A DNA stretch of 64,000 bases from Rubrivivax sp. (GTDB lineage: Bacteria > Pseudomonadota > Gammaproteobacteria > Burkholderiales > Burkholderiaceae_C). The notes beneath the pieces are model-generated. The model was not told the origin of the DNA. It saw nothing but the letters and a program-made list of their open reading frames with translations, and did no database searches. Positions 1-8,680 of this stretch are shown one piece after another. The stretch spans positions 62,001 through 126,000 of the forward strand of contig JALHMT010000009.1 in the NCBI GenBank assembly GCA_022843905.1, in the 5' to 3' direction. Each line of letters starts with the position of its first letter. Position 1 is the first letter of the stretch. Made by a program: the position numbers and the translations under genes.

Positions 1-610
1 CTTCCAGGCCTCGCAGGTCGCGCGCGGTGAAGATCATGCCGCCCTGGTCGCGCACGTAGTCGCGTGCCTCGCGTTCGCCGGCCGAGCGGATGCCGAACTG
101 GATGGTGCAGGCCGGGATCAGCAGGCCTTCCTGGAGGGCTTCGTAGACCCACGTGCCGTGTCCGCTGGGCTCGCCCATGTGGTCGGTCCAGGTGTCGCAA
201 TGCGCGTCGAAGTGGATCACCGCCAGCGGCCGGCCGAGCCAGGCGCGGTAGGCGCGCAGCAAGGGCAGGGTGATGGAGTGGTCGCCGCCCAGCCAGGCCA
301 TGTGGTGGCTGCGGATCAGCCGCTCGGCCTGTGGCATCAGGGCCTCGCGCATGCCTTGCAGCGAGGTGTTGGGCAGTGACAGGTCGCCCACGTCGCCCAC
401 TGCACCCAGCGGCGACAGCCCGAAGACCGGGTGACCGCCGTCGCAGAGCATGTGACTGGCCTGTCGGATGGCCCGTGGTCCGAAGCGCGCCCCTGGCCGG
501 TTGGTGGTGGAGCCGTCCCACGCGATGCCGGCGACAGCGAAGCGCTGTGCCGGCGTGACCGGCCCGCCGCGCAGGAAGGTCTGCTCGGACAGGAACGCGA
601 ACTCATGCAT
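1..610 (-). CDS. Agmatinase/arginase family ureohydrolase, 3' part beyond window edge
   Basis: Reverse translation from ATG at 608-610 gives MHEFAFLSEQTFLRGG...WDGSTTNRPGARFGPRAIRQAS...WLGGDHSITLPLLRAY...VIHFDAHCDTW, with ureohydrolase metal-binding motifs GGDHS and DAHCD. Confidence 0.9.
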   Translation of the reverse strand, partial: MHEFAFLSEQTFLRGGPVTPAQRFAVAGIAWDGSTTNRPGARFGPRAIRQASHMLCDGGHPVFGLSPLGAVGDVGDLSLPNTSLQGMREALMPQAERLIRSHHMAWLGGDHSITLPLLRAYRAWLGRPLAVIHFDAHCDTWTDHMGEPSGHGTWVYEALQEGLLIPACTIQFGIRSAGEREARDYVRDQGGMIFTARDLRGLE

Positions 611-686
611 CGGAAATCTCCATCGGCCCGCGGCGCAGCCGCCGCGGCGGCATCATAAGGATCCCCCGACTCCGCCGCCGCACACC

Positions 687-1412
687 ATGGCCCCTGTTCT
701 CGTCCTGCAGCACCTGACGGGCGACGGCCCCGCTTACCTGGCCACCTGGCTGCGTGCCCGGGGCATCGCATTCGAGCTGCGCAACGCCGAAGCCGGGGAT
801 GAGTTTCCCGACGACCTCGAAGGTCGCGAGACGATGGCCATCCTCGGCGGAGAGATGAGCGCCAACGACGACCTGCCGTCGCTGCGCCGAGCCGAGCGCC
901 TCATCCGCCTGGCAACGCAGGAGGGCGTTCCCGTGCTCGGACACTGCCTGGGCGGGCAGTTGATGGCCCGCGCGCTGGGGGCGCGCGTCGTCGCCTCGCC
1001 TCGTCCGGAGGTAGGCTGGCACCGCATCGACATCGCCTCCACGCCGGCAGCGCTGTCCTGGTTCGGCGCGGCGGCCGATGCGGGACATGCCCTGGTCTTT
1101 CAGTGGCACTACGACGCCTTCGAACTGCCGTTGGGGGCCGAGTCGCTGGCCGGCAACGCTTCGTGCCCGCACCAGGCCTTCGCCATCGGACCTCACCTGG
1201 CGATGCAGTTCCATGTCGAGGTCGATCGAGAGAAGCTGGACCGCTGGGTCGCCGAAGACGGCGCGCGCCACCGCCAGGCCCTGCGCGAGCACGTCACCGT
1301 GCACGACGCGAAGCGGATGCTGGATGACGGTGTGCAGGGCCTGGCGGCTCAGCAGCGCCTGGCCGACGGCATCTACGCCCGCTGGTGGGCGGGCCGGCGG
1401 CGCCGGGTCTGA
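687..1412 (+). CDS. Class I glutamine amidotransferase (GMP synthase-like GATase domain)
   Basis: MAPVLVLQHLTGDGPAYLATWL...GHCLGGQLMARALGARV...MQFHVEVD; GHCLGGQ nucleophile elbow. Confidence 0.85.
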   Translation: MAPVLVLQHLTGDGPAYLATWLRARGIAFELRNAEAGDEFPDDLEGRETMAILGGEMSANDDLPSLRRAERLIRLATQEGVPVLGHCLGGQLMARALGARVVASPRPEVGWHRIDIASTPAALSWFGAAADAGHALVFQWHYDAFELPLGAESLAGNASCPHQAFAIGPHLAMQFHVEVDREKLDRWVAEDGARHRQALREHVTVHDAKRMLDDGVQGLAAQQRLADGIYARWWAGRRRRV

Positions 1413-1434
1413 TTTTCCACCGATGAAATGCTCG

Positions 1435-1449
1435 TTTCGCAATGCGGAA
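1435..1449. promoter_or_regulatory. IclR-like near-palindromic operator TTTCGCA-A-TGCGGAA upstream of aceA; half-site AATGCGGAATT repeated at 1504-1514
   Basis: 6/7 paired positions; direct repeat AATGCGGAATT at 1441-1451 and 1504-1514, the second overlapping TATAAT (1501-1506). Confidence 0.45.
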
Positions 1450-1552
1450 TTCAGCCGTGCGGCGGCGCAGCAAAATTCACCATACGAGAGAACGCTATTT
1501 TATAATGCGGAATTTCAGATCTAAGTCATTGATTCATCATGGTTTAATCTTC

Positions 1553-1568
1553 TGTCTTATATAAGACA
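1553..1568. promoter_or_regulatory. 16-bp perfect palindrome TGTCTTATATAAGACA in the aceA upstream region
   Basis: Direct reading; AT-rich palindrome in a GC-rich genome, 82 bp before the aceA ATG. Confidence 0.6.
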
Positions 1569-1649
1569 TAAGTATTCACACTGCGGGCGAACCCGGCTAC
1601 GCTTGAGGCGTTCTTTGACCTCTTTTGCACTGACCCTCAGGAGCCTCCC

Positions 1650-2948
<1,299 letters not shown>

Positions 2949-2955
2949 GCCCGCG

Positions 2956-2981
2956 CGTACGAGGCCGGAAGGCCTCGTACG
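2956..2981 (+). other. Perfect 11-bp stem hairpin with GGAA tetraloop in the aceA 3' UTR
   Basis: CGTACGAGGCC-GGAA-GGCCTCGTACG, no T tract. Confidence 0.7.
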
Positions 2982-3049
2982 GCTGGCGAAGGCCAGAGCG
3001 CAATTCCAAGACTCATCCACCTGCCGCCAGAGCAGGGAGGAGACAAGGG

Positions 3050-3071
3050 AACGGGCCGCAAGGCCCGTTTT
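3050..3071 (+). terminator. Intrinsic terminator after aceA
   Basis: AACGGGCC-GCAA-GGCCCGTT followed by TTC; short T run. Confidence 0.65.
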
Positions 3072-3103
3072 CAATGCGGCCGAGGCGTCGCGGCAGGCGC
3101 CGG

Positions 3104-4009
3104 TCAGCGGCCCTGGCGACGGCGCAGCACCAGCAGTGCGAAGGCGGCAGCCCCGCCTGCCAGCGCGGCAAGGAAGCCAGGCGAGGCGGCCGCCGCCAGG
3201 GCACGCCCGGCGTCTGCCATCAGCCATTGCGCCGCAGCGGGCAGCAGGGCTCCGACCTCGTCGGGGTGTTCGACGATCAGTCCCCGGGTGCCCCCACCGC
3301 CTGCGCCGGCGTTGATGACGGCGTGCAAGGCCTGCTCGCCCATGGCCGCCACCGTCCGGCCGATGATGCCGATGCCATAGGCCTGCGACAGCACGAGGTG
3401 ACCGACACCGAGCGTGCCGATGACCACCGGCAGGCCCCAGCGCTTGAGCCAGGCCGATGCGGCCATGGTGCCCAGGATCAGCGGCGACAGCCACAGCGTG
3501 GCCAGCAGCAGACCGAGCCAGATGCGCAGCGCCAGGGCTGCAGCGGCCAGCAGCAGTCCACCCCAGGGCAGCGACCACCAGGCCTCCAGCCCGAAGACCT
3601 TGCCGACGATCACCGGCGAGACCAGCAGCGCGCCCAGCAGACCGGCCGCCACCGCCGCCCAGGGAAACGCCAGCAGGTGCATCAGCAGCGTGGCGCCCAC
3701 GCTTTGCACGTTGGACACCGGCATCGACAGCCAGAACTCGATCGATCGGTCCTGGGTGTCGCGACGTGCCAGGCCTGGCGCCATCAGCAGGGACGCGCCC
3801 CAGGCCAGACCGACGGTGAGCGCCACGAGGCCCATCGTCACCATCATCGTCAGCGCCAGGGCGCCGGGCATCTCCTCGTCCTGGCCGAGGTGGATCTCTC
3901 CGAAGGTGGCGATCAGCAGCAACACGCACAGGGGCAGCACCAGCAGCACGATCCAGCCGCGCTGGTGCTGCAGCCATTCACGGCGCAGCAGGGTGGCAAA
4001 GCGGTTCAT
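3104..4009 (-). CDS. ABC transporter permease (ABC-2 like)
   Basis: Multi-TM protein MNRFATLLRREWLQHQRGWIVLLVLPLCVLLLIATFG directly downstream of the ATPase gene. Confidence 0.8.
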   Translation of the reverse strand: MNRFATLLRREWLQHQRGWIVLLVLPLCVLLLIATFGEIHLGQDEEMPGALALTMMVTMGLVALTVGLAWGASLLMAPGLARRDTQDRSIEFWLSMPVSNVQSVGATLLMHLLAFPWAAVAAGLLGALLVSPVIVGKVFGLEAWWSLPWGGLLLAAAALALRIWLGLLLATLWLSPLILGTMAASAWLKRWGLPVVIGTLGVGHLVLSQAYGIGIIGRTVAAMGEQALHAVINAGAGGGGTRGLIVEHPDEVGALLPAAAQWLMADAGRALAAAASPGFLAALAGGAAAFALLVLRRRQGR

Positions 4010-4019
4010 GGTGCTCTCC

Positions 4020-4901
4020 TCAGGCTTCTTGCTTGCGGTTCATCTCGGGCGCGCGGGTGAGCGCCACGAACAGGTCGACCAGGCTGGGTCGCACGCGCTG
4101 GCCCAGCGCCATCACTTCGTCGGGCGGCATGCCGTCGAACAGCGCCGCACTGCCGCCCTGCACCCGATAGCGCAGCAGCGGGTGGGCAGCGGCCATGCGA
4201 TCCGCCGCCGCGCCGTCATGGCTGAGCGCCACGAAGCGGCGGTCGATGTCCTCCAGGCTCAGCGACAACACCAGCTTGCCTTCGTTGAGCATCAACACGT
4301 CCGACAGCAGCGCCTCGATCTCCTCGACCTGGTGGGTGGAGATGAGCACACTGCGCTCGCCGTCGCACCATTCGTCCACCAGCATCTCGTAGAAGGCCTT
4401 GCGCGACAGCACGTCCAGGCCGAGCGTGGGCTCGTCCAGGATCATCAGCCTGGCGTCGATGGACGCGATGAGTGCCAGGTGCACCTGCACCACCATGCCC
4501 TTGGACAGCGTCCTGACCTTGTCCTTGAGACCGACGCTGGTGCGCTGCAGCAGTTGTCGCGCCCGCTCTGCCGAGAAGCGCGGGTGCAGGCCCGACATCA
4601 GCGAGATGAGCTCGTCGACCCGGGCCCAGCGCGGCAGGATGGCCACGTCGGGGATGTAGCAGGCCGACTCCAGCAACTCGACCCGCTGGCGGCCGGGGTC
4701 CAGTCCCAGCACCGACAGATCGCCGAGGGCCGGCGCCAGGCCGACCAGGGCCTTCATCAAGGTCGTCTTGCCGGCGCCGTTGTGGCCCAGCAGGCCGACC
4801 ACGCGCCCCTTGGGAATGATGAAGCTCACGTCGTCGACCGCGCGTTTGCTGCCGTAGGCGATGCTGACGCCGCGTGCCTCTACCAATGTGTTGCCGCTCA
4901 C
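4020..4901 (-). CDS. ABC transporter ATP-binding protein
   Basis: GLLGHNGAGKTTLMKALVGL Walker A; LMILDEPTLGLD Walker B; GTG start. Confidence 0.9.
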   Translation of the reverse strand: MSGNTLVEARGVSIAYGSKRAVDDVSFIIPKGRVVGLLGHNGAGKTTLMKALVGLAPALGDLSVLGLDPGRQRVELLESACYIPDVAILPRWARVDELISLMSGLHPRFSAERARQLLQRTSVGLKDKVRTLSKGMVVQVHLALIASIDARLMILDEPTLGLDVLSRKAFYEMLVDEWCDGERSVLISTHQVEEIEALLSDVLMLNEGKLVLSLSLEDIDRRFVALSHDGAAADRMAAAHPLLRYRVQGGSAALFDGMPPDEVMALGQRVRPSLVDLFVALTRAPEMNRKQEA

Positions 4902-4960
4902 TGGACTACCCTCCGTGCTACGTACTCCGGGATGAGCGCTTGGAAGCGGCCCGGCGCGTC

Positions 4961-5311
4961 TCATGCGTCCTCCCAGTTCAGATGGCCCGGGTGGATGCCC
5001 AGGCGGCGCAGCTTCTCGCGCAGGCGCGGCCAGTCCTGTTCCAGGAATCGCTGTCGTTCGGCCTGTCGCAGGCGCTCCCGGGCGCCCGGCGTGACGTAGA
5101 GGCCCAGCCCCCGGCGGCTTTCCACCAGGCCCTCGTCGCCCAGGGTCTGCAGCGCTCGGTTGACGGTCAGCGGGTTGAGCAGGTAACGGCCGGCCAGCAC
5201 GCGCACGGAAGGCATGGCCTCGCCTTCGGGCGGCTGGCCGTCCAGCAACTGCTCGGCCAGCAGGTCGGCGAGCTGCTGGTAGATGGGCTGCTTCTGATCC
5301 CAGGTCTGCAT
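4961..5311 (-). CDS. GntR family transcriptional regulator, YtrA-like
   Basis: MQTWDQKQPIYQQLADLLAEQLLDGQPPEGEAMPSVRVLAGRYLLNPLTVNRALQTLGDEGLVESRRGLGLYV wHTH; short GntR upstream of ABC genes. Confidence 0.88.
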   Translation of the reverse strand: MQTWDQKQPIYQQLADLLAEQLLDGQPPEGEAMPSVRVLAGRYLLNPLTVNRALQTLGDEGLVESRRGLGLYVTPGARERLRQAERQRFLEQDWPRLREKLRRLGIHPGHLNWEDA

Positions 5312-5329
5312 CGCGGGGCGCTCCGGGCG

Positions 5330-5353
5330 GGTGTGTTGCTGAAGTAGCACACC
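5330..5353. promoter_or_regulatory. Candidate GntR autoregulatory operator GGTGTG-N12-CACACC
   Basis: 6-bp inverted arms about 20 bp upstream of the gntR start. Confidence 0.4.
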
Positions 5354-5457
5354 ATAACGGTACCGCCGGAGTGGCGCCTGCACCTTGCGACGGGCTGCAG
5401 GGCCGAGCGACAGGCTGCAGCAGCACCGGCCTCAGGCCGGCGCACGGTGGCGGGCGC

Positions 5458-6606
5458 TCAGAGGGAGGCTTCGAGCATCTCCTGGTAGTGCTCGCGCGTG
5501 GCCAGGCGGGGGTTGGTCTTGTGGCAATGGTCGGCCATGGCGCCATCGATGACCCGCTCGAACAGGCTGCGGTCCACGCCCATCGCCGCCAGGCCCTTGG
5601 GCAGCCCCAGCCTGGAGTTCATCTCGCGCAGCGCCTCGGCGAGCTCGGTGCCCTGGCGGCCGCAGAATCCGATGCCGATGGCCGCAGCCATTCTCTGCAG
5701 CCGGTGTTCTGCGGTGATGCTGGCCGCCGAGGCGTTGAACTGCACCACGGCGGGCAGGAACATCGCATTGAGCGTGCCGTGATGCAGGCGCGGGTTCACC
5801 CCGCCCAGGCTGTGGCTGAGCGAATGCACGCAGCCCAGGCCTTTCTGGAACGCCATCGCACCCTGCATGCTGGCACTCATCATGTTCCACCGCGCATCGC
5901 GGTCGCTGCCGTCACGCGTGGCGCGTTCGATGTGCGCCCAGCCCCGCATCAGGCCATCGAGCGCGATGCCATCGGCGGGGGGGTTGACCGCCGGTGCCAT
6001 GAAGGTTTCCATGCAGTGCGCGATGGCGTCCATGCCCGTGGCGGCGGTCAGCATCGGCGGCAGGCCCAGCGTCAGTTCGGGGTCGAGAAGGGCGATGCGC
6101 GGCATCAGGTGCCAGCTGTGGAAGCCGAGCTTGCGGCCGTCCTCGACGATGAGGATCGCGCCGCGCGCCACCTCGCTGCCGGTGCCGGCCGTGGTGGGCA
6201 CGGCGATCAGCGGCACGACCCGATCGGTGATCCTGTCGCTGCCGCCTTCGATGGTGGCGTAGGTCTTCAAGGGGCCGTCGTGGGTGGTGGCAATGGCCAC
6301 GCCCTTGGCGAGGTCGATGCTGGACCCGCCGCCCACGGCGATCAGGCCATCGCAGCCTTCGGCGTGGAACACCGCGGTGGCCGCGCGCACGGCACTTTCG
6401 TTGGGGTTGGACGGGGTGAGGTCGAACACCGCATGCGGCACGTCGCCCAGCGCCGCCAGCGCCTTCTGAAGCACACCTGCGGCGCGCACGCCTGCATCGG
6501 TCACGACCAGAGGACGCTTCATGCCCGTGCGGGCGCACTCGGCGGGCAGCAGCTTGACGGCGCCGTGGTCGATCTCGATCTGTGTCAGGTACTGGATTCG
6601 GGCCAT
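5458..6606 (-). CDS. Iron-containing alcohol dehydrogenase
   Basis: MARIQYLTQIEIDHGAVKLLPAECARTGMKRPLVVTDAGV...GGGSSIDLAKGVA...PTTAGTGSEV. Confidence 0.92.
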   Translation of the reverse strand: MARIQYLTQIEIDHGAVKLLPAECARTGMKRPLVVTDAGVRAAGVLQKALAALGDVPHAVFDLTPSNPNESAVRAATAVFHAEGCDGLIAVGGGSSIDLAKGVAIATTHDGPLKTYATIEGGSDRITDRVVPLIAVPTTAGTGSEVARGAILIVEDGRKLGFHSWHLMPRIALLDPELTLGLPPMLTAATGMDAIAHCMETFMAPAVNPPADGIALDGLMRGWAHIERATRDGSDRDARWNMMSASMQGAMAFQKGLGCVHSLSHSLGGVNPRLHHGTLNAMFLPAVVQFNASAASITAEHRLQRMAAAIGIGFCGRQGTELAEALREMNSRLGLPKGLAAMGVDRSLFERVIDGAMADHCHKTNPRLATREHYQEMLEASL

Positions 6607-6700
6607 GGGAGCAAGGGTTGCAACGGGGCGGCCAGTATGCTCCGGGCCCTGTTCGATTTCCTTTGCCACCCCCTTGAATGAGCGGTTGTTGACGCCGGCC

Positions 6701-7612
6701 ATGGCCGGCCTTCTGGATCGGATCCAGCGCGCGGGCAGGCTGCCCTTCCACGCCATGACGCCGGAGCAGGCGCGCGCTGCCTACGCCGCTGGCGCCGAAG
6801 TGCTGGAGCCGCCACGTGCGCCGTTGGCGCGGGTGCAGGACCTGCAGGTACCCGGCGGCGGGGGTGCGGTGCTCGGGGCGCGGCTGTACGCGCCGACGCA
6901 TTCCGAACTGCCCGTGCTGCTGTACCTGCACGGGGGCGGCTTTGTCATCGGCGGCCTGGAGACTCACGACAGCCTGTGCCGGCAACTCGCCCTGCGCAGC
7001 GGCGCCGCGGTGCTGGCGCTGGACTACCGGCTGGCGCCTGAACATCCCTTTCCGGCAGCGGTGGAAGACGCCTGGTCCGCGATGCGATGGTTGTCCGCCC
7101 AGGCCGCTTCGCTGGGCCTGGACGGTCGACGCCTGGCCGTCGGCGGTGACAGTGCCGGCGGCACGCTGGCGGCGGTCTGCGCGCTGCAGGCGCGTGACGA
7201 AGGCCTGCCGCTGGCCCTGCAACTGCTCATCACCCCCGGCACCGGCGCGCATGCCGACACGGCCTCGCACCGGCTGTTCGCGAACGGCTTCCTGCTGGAC
7301 GCGGCGTCGATCGAGTGGTTCTTCGACCACACCATCGCCTACCACCACCGGCGCGACTGGCGCTTCGCACCGCTGCTGGCGGACGATGTCGACGGCGTCG
7401 CGCCGGCCTGCGTGATCCTGGCCGAATGCGACCCGCTGGTCGACGAAGGCCTGGCCTATGCCGACCGGCTGCGCGCCGCCGGGGTGGCGGTGGAACTCGA
7501 GCTCTATCGAGGGCTCACCCATGACTTCATCAAGATGGGCCGCGTGCTGAAGGAGGCCGCGACGGCCCAGCAGGCCGCGGCCGATGCACTTCGAAAGGCC
7601 TGGTCCCCATGA
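6701..7612 (+). CDS. Alpha/beta hydrolase (HSL-type esterase/lipase)
   Basis: YLHGGGFVIGGLETHD oxyanion motif; VGGDSAGGTLAA nucleophile elbow; start could also be TTG 6674. Confidence 0.9.
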   Translation: MAGLLDRIQRAGRLPFHAMTPEQARAAYAAGAEVLEPPRAPLARVQDLQVPGGGGAVLGARLYAPTHSELPVLLYLHGGGFVIGGLETHDSLCRQLALRSGAAVLALDYRLAPEHPFPAAVEDAWSAMRWLSAQAASLGLDGRRLAVGGDSAGGTLAAVCALQARDEGLPLALQLLITPGTGAHADTASHRLFANGFLLDAASIEWFFDHTIAYHHRRDWRFAPLLADDVDGVAPACVILAECDPLVDEGLAYADRLRAAGVAVELELYRGLTHDFIKMGRVLKEAATAQQAAADALRKAWSP

Positions 7613-8475
7613 AACGCTCCGAGTTCCGCTACCTCGACCGCCTGCGCGTGCGCTGGGCCGAGGTCGACATGCAGAAGATCGTCTTCAACGGTCATTACCT
7701 GATGTACTTCGACACCGCAGTGGCCGGCTATTGGCGCGCCATGGCGATGCCGTACCACGAGACCATGCACCAGCTGTCGGGAGACATCTTCGTCCGCAAG
7801 GCGACGCTGGAGTACCTGGGCTCGGCCCGCTACGACGATGTCTGCGATGTCGGCATCCGCTGCCAGCGTATCGGCACGTCGTCGCTGCTGTTCATCGCCG
7901 CAGTGTTCCGCGGCGAGACCGTGCTGGTTCATGGTGAACTGGTGTATGTCTTCGCCGACCCGGCGTCGCAGACCAGCCGTCCGGTGCCGGCGTCCTTGCG
8001 CCGGGCGATGCTGGGCTTCGAGGCCCGCGAGCCCATGGTCGAGGTCAGCCTGGGTTCCTGGCAGACGCTGGGCGATCGTGCGCAGCCCATCCGCACGGCG
8101 GTGTTCGTCGACGAACAACACATCCCCGCCGACCTGGAGTACGACGCGGCCGATGCCACTGCCTTGCATGCACTGGCCACCAATCGCTTCGGCCTGCCGG
8201 TCGGTACCGGTCGCCTGGTCAACGTGGCGCCGGGAGTCTCGAAGATCGGCCGCATGGCGGTGCGGCAGGACGTGCGCGGCGGCGGCGTCGGAAGGGCCTT
8301 GCTCGAGGCGCTCGTGGACGCGGCCGCACAACGCGGTGACCGCGAGGTGATGCTGCACGCCCAGGCGTCGGCCGTTACTTTTTACCGTCTCGCAGGCTTC
8401 GAGCCCCGGGGACCCTCGTTCGAGGAGGCCGGCATCGAACACCAGGAGATGACTAAGGCGGTGCATTCCTTGTGA
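7609..8475 (+). CDS. Acyl-CoA thioesterase (YbgC/FadM hotdog) fused to GNAT N-acetyltransferase
   Basis: N-terminal VRWAEVDMQKIVFNGHYLMYFDTA hotdog; C-terminal VFVDEQHIP...IGRMAVRQDVRGGGVGRALLEAL GNAT. Confidence 0.88.
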   Translation: MKRSEFRYLDRLRVRWAEVDMQKIVFNGHYLMYFDTAVAGYWRAMAMPYHETMHQLSGDIFVRKATLEYLGSARYDDVCDVGIRCQRIGTSSLLFIAAVFRGETVLVHGELVYVFADPASQTSRPVPASLRRAMLGFEAREPMVEVSLGSWQTLGDRAQPIRTAVFVDEQHIPADLEYDAADATALHALATNRFGLPVGTGRLVNVAPGVSKIGRMAVRQDVRGGGVGRALLEALVDAAAQRGDREVMLHAQASAVTFYRLAGFEPRGPSFEEAGIEHQEMTKAVHSL

Positions 8476-8539
8476 ACGGCTGCCCCGCTCAGGTGCGCAT
8501 TGGGCACCAAGGTACCGCGAGCCCGGGTGCGGCCCGGCC

Positions 8540-8572
8540 AAAAAAATACCCCCCTGCGGCTGCAGGAGGGTA
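8540..8572 (-). terminator. Strong intrinsic terminator (minus strand)
   Basis: Minus strand reads TACCCTCCTGC-AGCC-GCAGGGGGGTA-TTTTTTT; 11 bp with one G-U, tetraloop, T7. Confidence 0.88.
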
Positions 8573-8627
8573 GGTACAAAGGGCCTTGCCCTGCTGAGGA
8601 GATAAGCAGACACCTGTCACGGCGTCG
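8540..8627 (-). ncRNA. Candidate sigma-54-dependent small RNA with anti-SD loop and intrinsic terminator, divergent to tsaD
   Basis: Minus-strand -24/-12 promoter at 8654-8638, predicted TSS about 8627, hairpin CUGCU-UAUCUCCUC-AGCAG (8609-8591), terminator 8572-8540. Confidence 0.6.
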
Positions 8628-8637
8628 AGACAGCTCC

Positions 8638-8654
8638 AGCAAGGCGTGTGCCAA
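8638..8654 (-). promoter_or_regulatory. Sigma-54 (RpoN) -24/-12 promoter
   Basis: Minus strand TTGGCAC-ACGCC-TTGCT matches TTGGCAC-N5-TTGCW at all defined positions. Confidence 0.7.
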
Positions 8655-8680
8655 GTCGGCCCCGACTAAACTGCCCGACG

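Noticed and set aside
8540-8572. Reading the hairpin as a plus-strand terminator for the thioesterase-GNAT gene
   Set aside because: On the plus strand the A7 run precedes the stem and no T tract follows, so the polarity is right only for minus-strand transcription.
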